Source: Burkholderiales bacterium
GTDB taxonomy: Bacteria; Pseudomonadota; Gammaproteobacteria; Burkholderiales; SHXO01
Reading direction: 5' to 3'
NCBI GenBank assembly: GCA_026125625.1
Contig: JAHCKU010000090.1
Coordinates: 1 to 9,421, forward strand
DNA: 9,421 bases
Shown: piece by piece, positions 1 through 5,542 of the stretch
How positions within the stretch are numbered: the stretch's first letter is position 1
Layout of the letters: each line of letters starts with the position of its first letter
Program-made: the position numbers and the translations under genes
Notes under the pieces: model-generated
What the model was told of the DNA's origin: nothing
What the model saw: only the letters and a program-made list of their open reading frames with translations
Database searches by the model: none

Positions 1-1448
1 AACATCCGGCAGACGGCATCGACCTGATGGCCGGGCCCTGGGTGGTGCGCGAACGCCTCGCCACCCAGGCCGACGGCCGGCCGCTGCGCCTGCGCACCTA
101 CTTTCCCGCCGCGCTCGACGGCGAGGCCGGGCTGGCCGAGGCCTACCTCGCCGACAGCCAGCGCTACATCGAGCGCTACTCGGCACAGATCGGCGCCTAC
201 CCCTTCACCGAGTTCTCGGTGGTGGCGAGCCCGCTGCCGACCGGCTTCGGCATGCCCACGCTGACCTACATCGGCGAGCAGGTGCTGCGCCTGCCCTTCA
301 TCCGCGCGAGCTCGCTCGGCCACGAGGTGCTGCACAACTGGTGGGGCAACGGCGTGCTGGTCGACTACGCGCGTGGCAACTGGTCGGAGGGGCTGACCAC
401 CTTCATGGCCGACTACGCCTACAAGGAGGCCGAAAGCAGCGAGGCCGCGCGTGCCATGCGGCTGGAATGGCTGCGCGACTTCTCGGCCGTACCGACCGAG
501 CAGGACACGCCACTGCGCACGTTCACCTCGCGTACGCACGGCACCTCGCAGGTGGTCGGCTATCACAAGGCGGCGTTCATGTTCTTCATGCTGCGCGAGG
601 AGATCGGCGAGCCGGCGTTCGAGCAGGGTCTGCGCGCATTCTGGCAGGCGCATCGCTTCAGCCAGGCCGGCTGGGACGATTTGCGCGCGGCGTTCGAAAA
701 CGCATCCGGACACGCGCTGAGCGGCTTCTTCCGGCAATGGCTGGAGCGCAACGGAGCCCCGCGCGTGCGTATCGAACGCGCGCGGCAGGCAGGCAAGACC
801 CTGCATGTCACGCTCGTGCAGGAGGCACCGGTCTATGCGCTCGCCGTGCCGGTGCGCCTCGAGAGCGCGGCTGGGGCGGGACAGGCGCTGCTGCGCATGA
901 CGGAGACACGGCAAACCTTCGTGCTGCCTGCGCCGTCTGCGGTGCAGGCGGTCGTGCTCGACCCCGATTCACGGGTGTTTCGCCTGCTGCCCGCATCGGA
1001 ACTACCGCCGATCCTGCGCAATATCATGCTCGACCCGTCCACGCGGCTGCACGTAGCTTCCGAGGATCCTGCGTTTCGTGAAGCAGCGCAGGAACTCGCG
1101 CAGGCCTTTCTCGATCATCTGCCGGCAGGAACCGATGCCCCTGACGGAGCCGGGCCGTTGCTGATCATTGCCCCGAACGCCGTTGCCGACACTGTGCTGG
1201 CGCGGCTGCACCTGCCTCCGCGTCCAACCGGGATGCCTGCGTCCGGCACGGCCCAGGTGTGGGCGACCAGGGCCACGAACGGCACCACCGCGGTGGTGAT
1301 AACCGCGCACGACGACCAGGCAGTGTCGGCGCTGCAGCGGGGTCTCCCGCACTACGGTGGGCAAAGCTGGCTGGTATTCGACGGCGCACGCGTCAGCGCG
1401 CGGGGCATCTGGCCGGTGCAAGCGCAGCGGGTGAAGGTGTCACGGTAG
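1..1448 (+). CDS. M1-family zinc metallopeptidase, 5'-truncated by window edge
   Basis: Zinc-dependent peptidase of the M1 (gluzincin) clan. The frame is open to the window edge, and in-frame codons precede the first ATG at 27, so the true start lies outside; residues are numbered here from that ATG. HEVLH at 99-103 is the HEXXH zinc motif, followed by NWWGN and a third zinc ligand in the WSEGL segment (E121). Y179, in GYHKAAFMF, sits where M1 enzymes carry the transition-state tyrosine. Residues about 245-325 look like the beta-sandwich that follows the catalytic domain, ending in the DPDSRVFRLL segment. Residues about 326-473 form an extra alpha/beta-looking C-terminal region that I do not recognise. 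Two oddities are a 17-residue rather than 18-residue gap between HEXXH and Glu, and no GAMEN motif (PTGFGMPT stands in its place, 71-78). Aminopeptidase activity is therefore uncertain although M1 membership is secure. Location is probably periplasmic, but the signal peptide region is not visible. Confidence 0.9.
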   Translation, partial: HPADGIDLMAGPWVVRERLATQADGRPLRLRTYFPAALDGEAGLAEAYLADSQRYIERYSAQIGAYPFTEFSVVASPLPTGFGMPTLTYIGEQVLRLPFIRASSLGHEVLHNWWGNGVLVDYARGNWSEGLTTFMADYAYKEAESSEAARAMRLEWLRDFSAVPTEQDTPLRTFTSRTHGTSQVVGYHKAAFMFFMLREEIGEPAFEQGLRAFWQAHRFSQAGWDDLRAAFENASGHALSGFFRQWLERNGAPRVRIERARQAGKTLHVTLVQEAPVYALAVPVRLESAAGAGQALLRMTETRQTFVLPAPSAVQAVVLDPDSRVFRLLPASELPPILRNIMLDPSTRLHVASEDPAFREAAQELAQAFLDHLPAGTDAPDGAGPLLIIAPNAVADTVLARLHLPPRPTGMPASGTAQVWATRATNGTTAVVITAHDDQAVSALQRGLPHYGGQSWLVFDGARVSARGIWPVQAQRVKVSR

Positions 1449-1469
1449 GATGGCGTCATTGCTGTGAGA

Positions 1470-1491
1470 AGCCAGCACCCTTGTGCTTGCT
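1470..1491 (+). terminator. Stem-loop downstream of the M1 peptidase gene
   Basis: AGCAC at 1474-1478 pairs with GTGCT at 1483-1487 around a CCTT loop. After one C/T mismatch the stem continues with AGC at 1470-1472 against GCT at 1489-1491. It begins 22 bp after the peptidase stop codon. No T-run follows, so it is not a classical intrinsic terminator; it may act as a 3'-end stabiliser or simply be chance. Weak call. Confidence 0.3.
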
Positions 1492-1494
1492 CCT

Positions 1495-1585
1495 CGCCCC
1501 GGCGAAGCCGGAGGCCCAGGCCTTACAGTGGCCCCTTGAAGGGATGTTCTCACTACCTGGATCCCGGCCTTCGCCGGAATGACGA
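1495..1585. repeat. BIME-like REP doublet, copy A (91 bp)
   Basis: First of two same-length copies of a GC-rich repeat in the gap between two convergent genes. It starts at CGCCCCGGCGAAG and ends at GGAATGACGA. Its two outer arms are imperfect inverted copies of one another: the left arm begins CCCCGGCGAAG and the right arm contains CCGGCCTTCGCCGG, itself a short hairpin. A linker of roughly 35 bp beginning CCTTACAGTGGCCCC joins them. By eye it differs from copy B at about 13 of 91 positions, without gaps. The pattern of two inverted palindromic units is that of REP/BIME elements, which are common in proteobacterial intergenic DNA and are mobilised in trans by RAYT transposases in known cases. 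No RAYT gene is in the window. Confidence 0.8.
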
Positions 1586-1597
1586 TAGTTGCGCCGT

Positions 1598-1688
1598 CGC
1601 CCCGGCGAAGGCCGGGGCCCAGGCCTTACAGTAGCCCCTTGAGAGGATGCTTCCACTACCTGGATGCCGGCTTCCGCCGGCATGACGA
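1598..1688. repeat. BIME-like REP doublet, copy B (91 bp)
   Basis: Second copy, in the same orientation, 12 bp after copy A. Its hairpins are cleaner. The left arm CCCCGGC-GAAG-GCCGGGG at 1600-1617 is a perfect 7-bp stem with a 4-base loop. The right arm ATGCCGGC-TTCC-GCCGGCAT at 1664-1683 is a perfect 8-bp stem with a 4-base loop. The two arms are roughly inverted copies of each other, so the unit could also fold as one long cruciform. Translated, such repeats give spurious peptides such as MPAEAGIQ or FRRHDE, a common source of false small-ORF calls; none here is a gene. Confidence 0.8.
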
Positions 1689-1695
1689 AGGTGGT

Positions 1696-1715
1696 GGCTT
1701 TCGCCGGCATGACGA
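1696..1715. repeat. Orphan REP half-arm
   Basis: These 20 bp differ at one base from the end of copy B's right arm (1669-1688) and resemble the end of copy A. Only the 3' half of the arm is present, so it cannot form the hairpin alone. It ends 5 bp before the stop codon of the leftward hydrolase gene. It looks like a short tandem duplication of the copy B end, or the remnant of a third unit. Confidence 0.65.
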
Positions 1716-1720
1716 TGTTC

Positions 1721-2503
1721 TCAACTGCGCGCCAGGAAACTGGTCAGCGCGTGATCGAATGCCTCCGGCTGCTCGAGATTCGACAGGTGCGACGCGTTCG
1801 GAATGATCACCAGTTCCGAGTTGGGCGCGGCCTCGTGAATCTCCCGGGACATCGCCACCGGTGTGCCGACGTCCTGCTCGCCGACGATGACCTGGATCGG
1901 ACAAGCAATTTCCCTGAGCCGCGCGGTGAGGTCGATCTGCGGGATCGCATGACAGCAGCCGATGAATCCGGCCGGCGGCGTGCTGCGGATCATGTGCGCG
2001 ACGCGCTCCACCACCGGGCCGCGCTGCGCCAGGAAGGGCTCGGTGAACCAGCGCTTGAGCGTCGGCTCGACCACCGGCTCCATACCCTGCTCGGTGACCA
2101 GCCTGATGCGTTCCGTCCACACCCCGCGCAGCTCGGCCGGATAACGGCTGGTGGTGTCGCACAGCACCAGGCTGCGCAGCACCCCCGGATACTTGAGGGC
2201 GAAAGTCATGCCGATCATGCCGCCCATGGACAGTCCGACGAAATGCGGCTGTCTCGCGCCGACGGCGCCCAGCAGCCCGTGCAGGTCATCGGCCAGCTGC
2301 TCCAGGGTGTAGGCGGCGGCCGGCGCATCGCTGCCGCCGTGCCCGCGGGTGTCGAAGCGCAGCACCTTGTAGCGCGCAGCCAGCGTCCGCGCCTGCTCGT
2401 CCCACATGTGCAGGTCGCATGCCAGCGAGTGGCTCATCACCACCCATGGCCCATCGCCCTCGATCTCGTAGTTGATGCCGATGCCGTTGCACACGCTCTT
2501 CAT
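1721..2503 (-). CDS. Alpha/beta hydrolase, 3-oxoadipate enol-lactonase (PcaD)-like
   Basis: A 260-residue cytoplasmic alpha/beta-hydrolase without a signal peptide. The catalytic triad is visible: nucleophile S92 in GLSMGG, acid D211 in GEQDVGTP, and base H239 in NASHLSNLEQP. HSLACDLHMWD (25-35) contributes the oxyanion region and RFDTRGHGGSD (49-59) is the conserved turn. The HSL..D..MW, GLSMGGMIG and CDTTSRY segments resemble PcaD, which hydrolyses 3-oxoadipate enol-lactone in the beta-ketoadipate pathway. No other pca gene lies nearby, so the substrate is open; a related esterase or lactonase is possible. I chose ATG at 2503 because GAGGAG (2514-2509) lies 5 bases upstream; an in-frame GTG at 2509 would overlap that site. 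The gene is divergent from the AraD1-type gene and its 3' end abuts the REP repeats. Confidence 0.88.
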   Translation of the reverse strand: MKSVCNGIGINYEIEGDGPWVVMSHSLACDLHMWDEQARTLAARYKVLRFDTRGHGGSDAPAAAYTLEQLADDLHGLLGAVGARQPHFVGLSMGGMIGMTFALKYPGVLRSLVLCDTTSRYPAELRGVWTERIRLVTEQGMEPVVEPTLKRWFTEPFLAQRGPVVERVAHMIRSTPPAGFIGCCHAIPQIDLTARLREIACPIQVIVGEQDVGTPVAMSREIHEAAPNSELVIIPNASHLSNLEQPEAFDHALTSFLARS

Positions 2504-2508
2504 GTTCA

Positions 2509-2514
2509 CTCCTC
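2509..2514 (-). promoter_or_regulatory. Ribosome binding site deciding the hydrolase start
   Basis: On the minus strand GAGGAG is followed by TGAAC and then ATG (2503-2501). The GTG two codons upstream of this ATG uses the last G of the Shine-Dalgarno sequence itself, so it cannot be the efficient start. Confidence 0.65.
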
Positions 2515-2535
2515 GATCCGCTGTTCTGTAGACGG

Positions 2536-2551
2536 CGACCGGTCGAGTATA
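2536..2551 (-). promoter_or_regulatory. Possible hydrolase promoter -10 with adjoining palindromic operator
   Basis: In the 116-bp divergent spacer, the minus strand carries TATACT at 2551-2546, five of six matches to the sigma70 -10 box. Directly downstream is the perfect 10-bp palindrome CGACCGGTCG (2536-2545), which would cover the transcription start. No good -35 is visible at the right distance. The palindrome could bind a dimeric regulator shared by both divergent genes, but ten bases of symmetry can arise by chance in GC-rich DNA. No convincing promoter for the rightward gene was found. Confidence 0.3.
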
Positions 2552-2619
2552 GCTTGACCGCCTGCCGGCTTCGTACCATCCTTCGGTTCACTACAGAATC
2601 GGAAATGGAGGAGAGCAAG

Positions 2620-3621
2620 ATGAGACTGGTGCAATGGCAGGATGCCGGCGGCGCGCGCAAGGTCGGCGTGGCGAGCGATGACGGGCGTGTCCTGCAGACG
2701 CTGCAGGGCGCGGATTCAGTCTATCGGCTCGCCCTGCAAGCCATTCGCGAACGGCAGAGCCTGGATGCCCTCGTGCGCAGCCGCCTCTCGCCCGAAACCA
2801 CGTCTTATGACGAAGTGATCACCGAGCGCCGGCTGCTGCCTCCGCTCGATCATCCCGATGCCGCACGCTGGCTGATCACCGGAACCGGCCTGTCCCACCT
2901 GGGCAGCGCAGCGGCCCGCGATGCGATGCATGTCAAGCTGCAGCAGGACGAAGCGCAGCTCACCGACTCCATGAAGATGTTCAAGTGGGGCATGGAGGGC
3001 GGCAAGCCGCAAGCCGGTCGCATCGGCGTGCAGCCGGAATGGTTCTACAAGGGCGATGGCCGCTGCGTGGTGCCCCCCGAGCAGCCGCTCGAACTGCCCG
3101 CCTATGCGCTCGACGGCGGCGACGAAGTCGAAGTGGTGGGGTTGTACGTCATCGGCGACGACGGCACACCGTGGCGCGTGGGCTTCGCGCTGGGCAACGA
3201 GTATGCGGACCACGTCATGGAGCGGCAGAACTACCTCTATCTGGCGCACTCGAAGCTGCGTCAGTGCGCATACGGACCTGAACTGCTGTTGGGCGCGCTG
3301 CCTGTCAACGTGACCGGCAGTGCACGCCTCGCGCGCAACGGCGAGGCGATCTGGAGCGAGAGCTGGCTCTCCGGCGACACCAACATGGCACACTCGATCG
3401 CCAATCTCGAGCACCATCATTTCAAATACGCCGATTTTCGGCGGCCGGGCGACGTGCACGTGCACTTCTTCGGCGCCGCCACCGGCAGCTTCACCAAGAA
3501 CGTGAAGGCGCAGGTTGGCGACGTGTTCGAGATCGAATCACCGGCCTTCGGCCGGCCGCTGCGCAATCCGCTGGGACCTGCCCGCCAGGGCGACGAGCTG
3601 GTCGAGGTACGGATGCTGTGA
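2620..3621 (+). CDS. araD1: AraD1/GguC-family protein (fumarylacetoacetate hydrolase superfamily)
   Basis: A 333-residue cytoplasmic protein of the FAH superfamily, AraD1/GguC branch. Family landmarks run the full length: LLPPLDHPDAARWLITGTGL (72-91), LTDSMKMFKWGMEGGKP (114-130), IGVQPEWFYKGDG (135-147), DGGDEVEVVGLYVI (165-178), GFALGNEYADHVMERQNYLYL (188-208) and SIANLEHHHFKY (259-270). E169 and E171 match the ExE metal pair of the fold; the third ligand is probably E194, where typical FAH proteins have Asp. Characterised AraD1 enzymes dehydrate L-2-keto-3-deoxyarabonate in non-phosphorylative arabinose oxidation. No other sugar-acid gene is near, so the family is sure but the substrate is not. 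ATG 2620 is preferred over an upstream in-frame start at 2554 because GGAGGAG (2607-2613) lies 6 bases before it and homology begins there. It converges on the protease gene with 3 bp between stop codons. Confidence 0.9.
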   Translation: MRLVQWQDAGGARKVGVASDDGRVLQTLQGADSVYRLALQAIRERQSLDALVRSRLSPETTSYDEVITERRLLPPLDHPDAARWLITGTGLSHLGSAAARDAMHVKLQQDEAQLTDSMKMFKWGMEGGKPQAGRIGVQPEWFYKGDGRCVVPPEQPLELPAYALDGGDEVEVVGLYVIGDDGTPWRVGFALGNEYADHVMERQNYLYLAHSKLRQCAYGPELLLGALPVNVTGSARLARNGEAIWSESWLSGDTNMAHSIANLEHHHFKYADFRRPGDVHVHFFGAATGSFTKNVKAQVGDVFEIESPAFGRPLRNPLGPARQGDELVEVRML

Positions 3622-3624
3622 GCA

Positions 3625-4980
3625 TCAGCGCAGTTGTATGGAAAAGAGCGTGTCCCCGCGCAGTATGGTGAGGACGATCGGACGTGCCGCTCCTTTCAAT
3701 GCCGCAAGCAGCTCCTCGACCGAGCGCACCTTGCGCCGGTTGACGCCGGCGATGACGTCGCCGTTGCGCAAGCCGTGATTCCAGGCGGGACTGTTGCGAT
3801 CCACGCGCACTACCACCACGCCCTGCTGCCTGCCACCACGCTCGAGATTGCCGACCGCCGCCCCGACCAGCTCCGGCACGGCCTGCGCCATGCGCGCCAC
3901 ACCGGCCTGAACGCTCTCGATGCGCGCCCTCATTACGTGCACCTCGCGACCGCGCTGGATCTTCAGCTCCAACTCTTCATCCACCGGCGTCAGGCCGACC
4001 TGATTGCGCAGGTCGGCCGAGCTGCGCACGCGCCGGCCATTGACGTGGGTCACCACGTCACCGCGCCTGAGCCCGGCACGCTCGGCCGGCGAGTCGGGTG
4101 CGACATCCACGATCACCACCCCATCGCTGCTTGCCAGATCCATGGCCTGCGCCAGCTCGGGCGTCACGTCCTGGCTGGTGGCGCCGAAGCGCCCGCGCCG
4201 CACTTCGCCGTACTTGATGAGCTGCACCATCACCGCCCGCGCCATGTTGCTGGGTACGGCGAAGCCGATGCCGACATTACCGCCCGCCGGTCCGATGATG
4301 GCAGTGTTGATGCCGGCCAGCTCGCCTTTGAGATTGACCAGCGCCCCGCCGGAGTTGCCGGGGTTGATGGCAGCATCGGTCTGCACGAAATCCTCGTAGC
4401 CCTCGATGCTGAGCCCGCTGCGCCCAAGCGCACTGATGATGCCCGATGTCACCGTCTGGCCGAGACCGAACGGGTTGCCTAGTGCAAGCACGAAATCGCC
4501 TACGCGCAGCGCCTCGGAATCGCCGAAGGGCAGCGCCTTGAGGCGCTCGTTCGGGATCTTCAGCAGGGCGATGTCGGTGCCGGCATCGCTGCCCACGATC
4601 TTCGCCTGCAGCTGGCGCCGGTCCTTCAACGTCACCACCACTTCGCGCGCGCCGCGGATCACGTGGTGATTGGTGAGCACGTAGCCCTGGGTGGCATCCA
4701 CGATCACGCCCGAGCCGGCCGACAGGCGCGGCTCGGGCCGGTCGGGCAGGCCGAAGAAGCGGCGGAAGAACGGATCCTGCAGCAGCGGATTCTCTTCCTC
4801 CGGTGATGCCGACATCACCGAAATGTTGACCACCGCAGGCGTGACCTCGTCGATCAGCGGCGCGAGCGTGGGAATCCTGCCGTCCGGAAACACCGGCAGC
4901 GCGCCGGCCCCGGCAGCGGCGGGCAGGACGAACGCGGCCAGCGCAATCCAGATTCGAAGCAGCAGTATCGAGGCGTGCAT
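3625..4980 (-). CDS. degQ: DegQ/HtrA-family periplasmic serine endoprotease with two PDZ domains
   Basis: A 451-residue envelope quality-control protease that degrades misfolded periplasmic proteins. Residues 1 to about 25 are a Sec signal peptide (hydrophobic LLLRIWIALAAFVLP, then AAAGAGA) without a lipobox. The trypsin-like domain carries the triad H106 (TNHHV), D136 (GTDIALLKI) and S210 (GNSGGAL). PDZ1 spans about 265-355 (SPAERAGLRRGDVV) and PDZ2 about 370-450 (SPAWNHGLRNGDVI). The length and the rather short loop before GSGVIV fit DegQ/MucD better than DegP. The reading frame stays open to 5313, but that extension overlaps the divergent NIPSNAP gene and lacks signal-peptide character, so ATG 4980 is chosen. 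No clear Shine-Dalgarno precedes this ATG. A sigma70-like promoter lies about 28 bases upstream. DegS or MucD are alternative names; two PDZ domains argue against DegS. Confidence 0.92.
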   Translation of the reverse strand: MHASILLLRIWIALAAFVLPAAAGAGALPVFPDGRIPTLAPLIDEVTPAVVNISVMSASPEEENPLLQDPFFRRFFGLPDRPEPRLSAGSGVIVDATQGYVLTNHHVIRGAREVVVTLKDRRQLQAKIVGSDAGTDIALLKIPNERLKALPFGDSEALRVGDFVLALGNPFGLGQTVTSGIISALGRSGLSIEGYEDFVQTDAAINPGNSGGALVNLKGELAGINTAIIGPAGGNVGIGFAVPSNMARAVMVQLIKYGEVRRGRFGATSQDVTPELAQAMDLASSDGVVIVDVAPDSPAERAGLRRGDVVTHVNGRRVRSSADLRNQVGLTPVDEELELKIQRGREVHVMRARIESVQAGVARMAQAVPELVGAAVGNLERGGRQQGVVVVRVDRNSPAWNHGLRNGDVIAGVNRRKVRSVEELLAALKGAARPIVLTILRGDTLFSIQLR

Positions 4981-5014
4981 GGCAAACCACGGCAAATATC
5001 GATGGACGGACGCG

Positions 5015-5043
5015 ATTGTAGAGTGCCGTCGCGCAACGGTTAA
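5015..5043 (-). promoter_or_regulatory. Sigma70-like promoter of the DegQ-type gene
   Basis: On the minus strand TTAACC (5043-5038, four of six to the -35 consensus) and TACAAT (5020-5015, five of six to the -10) are separated by exactly 17 bases. Transcription would start near 5008, leaving a leader of about 28 bases before ATG 4980. I saw no RpoE-type boxes (GGAACTT, TCTAA), so constitutive expression is the simpler reading. Confidence 0.55.
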
Positions 5044-5118
5044 GTAGGCGCTTTCAAGATATGCGGCGCGGAAAGGCTGGGAAGCTGCGCAGGCCCGGGT
5101 AGCAGGCGAATCGGCACG

Positions 5119-5127
5119 TGTTAGCAT
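5119..5127 (+). promoter_or_regulatory. Possible extended -10 promoter of the NIPSNAP gene
   Basis: TGTTAGCAT matches the extended -10 pattern TGnTATAAT at the TG and four of six hexamer bases. Transcription would begin about 30 bases before the ATG at 5164. The -35 position is poor. Weak prediction. Confidence 0.25.
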
Positions 5128-5163
5128 CGGCTTGACCCGATCACGACATTCCGGAGGAGAGAG

Positions 5164-5490
5164 ATGATCCACGAGCTGCGCATCTATCACTGCATGCCCG
5201 GGCGCCTGCCCGATCTGAACAAGCGCTTCGAGACCATCACGCTCGGCATCTGGGAACGTCACGGCATCCGCCAGGCCGGCTTCTGGACCGTGCTCATCGG
5301 CCCCAACAATCAAAGCCTGTACTACCTGCTGGAGTGGAACAGCATGGCCGAGCGTGAGCAGAAGTGGACGGCCTTCACCGCCGATCCCGAATGGATCGCC
5401 AAGCGCGCGGAGACGGAGCGCAACGGACAGATCGTGGAGCGCATAGAGAACATGTTCCTGGCACCCACGGCGTATTCAAAGGTGAAGTGA
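5164..5490 (+). CDS. NIPSNAP-family protein
   Basis: A 108-residue soluble protein of the NIPSNAP family, a dimeric ferredoxin-like alpha/beta-barrel fold. The opening MIHELRIYHCMPGRLPDL is the family's first strand and turn. It is followed by a helix (NKRFETITLGIWERHGI), a central strand pair with GFWTVLIGPNNQSLYYLLEW (39-58), and a helix ending in a conserved-looking region with W71 and DPEW (FTADPEW). There is no signal peptide and no obvious catalytic residue. Bacterial members are mostly uncharacterised and often sit beside catabolic genes, so no reaction is assigned. The start is fixed by GGAGGAG at 5153-5159, four bases before ATG. It is transcribed alone, divergent from the protease gene and converging on the beta-propeller gene with a 27-bp gap. 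Confidence 0.88.
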   Translation: MIHELRIYHCMPGRLPDLNKRFETITLGIWERHGIRQAGFWTVLIGPNNQSLYYLLEWNSMAEREQKWTAFTADPEWIAKRAETERNGQIVERIENMFLAPTAYSKVK

Positions 5491-5501
5491 TCCCCACTGC
5501 A

Positions 5502-5542
5502 GCGGACGGTCGGTCGGTCAGCGCCGCTTCTCCACCGTCCGC
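5502..5542. repeat. 9-bp inverted repeat at a convergent gene junction
   Basis: GCGGACGGT (5502-5510) and ACCGTCCGC (5534-5542) are perfect inverted copies around a 23-base loop. The right arm lies inside the last codons of the beta-propeller gene and the left arm in the gap after the NIPSNAP stop. The loop includes part of a triple CGGT tandem repeat (5507-5518). It might help terminate one or both convergent transcripts, but the loop is long and there is no T-run. Confidence 0.35.

Noticed and set aside
1579..1806. Small rightward ORF over the intergenic repeats, with peptides such as FRRHDEGG
   Set aside because: It is the translation of palindromic repeats running into the antisense of the hydrolase gene; these are well-known spurious ORFs.
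1664..2557. 297-residue rightward ORF opposite the hydrolase
   Set aside because: Antisense shadow: Arg/His-rich, no recognisable domain, while the opposite strand carries a full alpha/beta-hydrolase with its catalytic triad.
2554..2579. TTGACC followed by TACCAT as a promoter for the AraD1-type gene
   Set aside because: The spacing is only 14 bases and the -10 match is poor.
2716..3465. 249-residue leftward ORF inside the AraD1-type gene
   Set aside because: Antisense shadow in high-GC DNA; the plus strand encodes a full-length conserved protein.
3634..4482. 282-residue rightward ORF opposite the DegQ-type gene
   Set aside because: Low-complexity His/Arg/Ala-rich translation without a domain, opposite a clear HtrA protease.
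4981..5313. N-terminal extension of the protease to 5313
   Set aside because: It would put the signal peptide in mid-protein and overlap the divergent NIPSNAP gene and its promoter region; the frame is merely open by chance.
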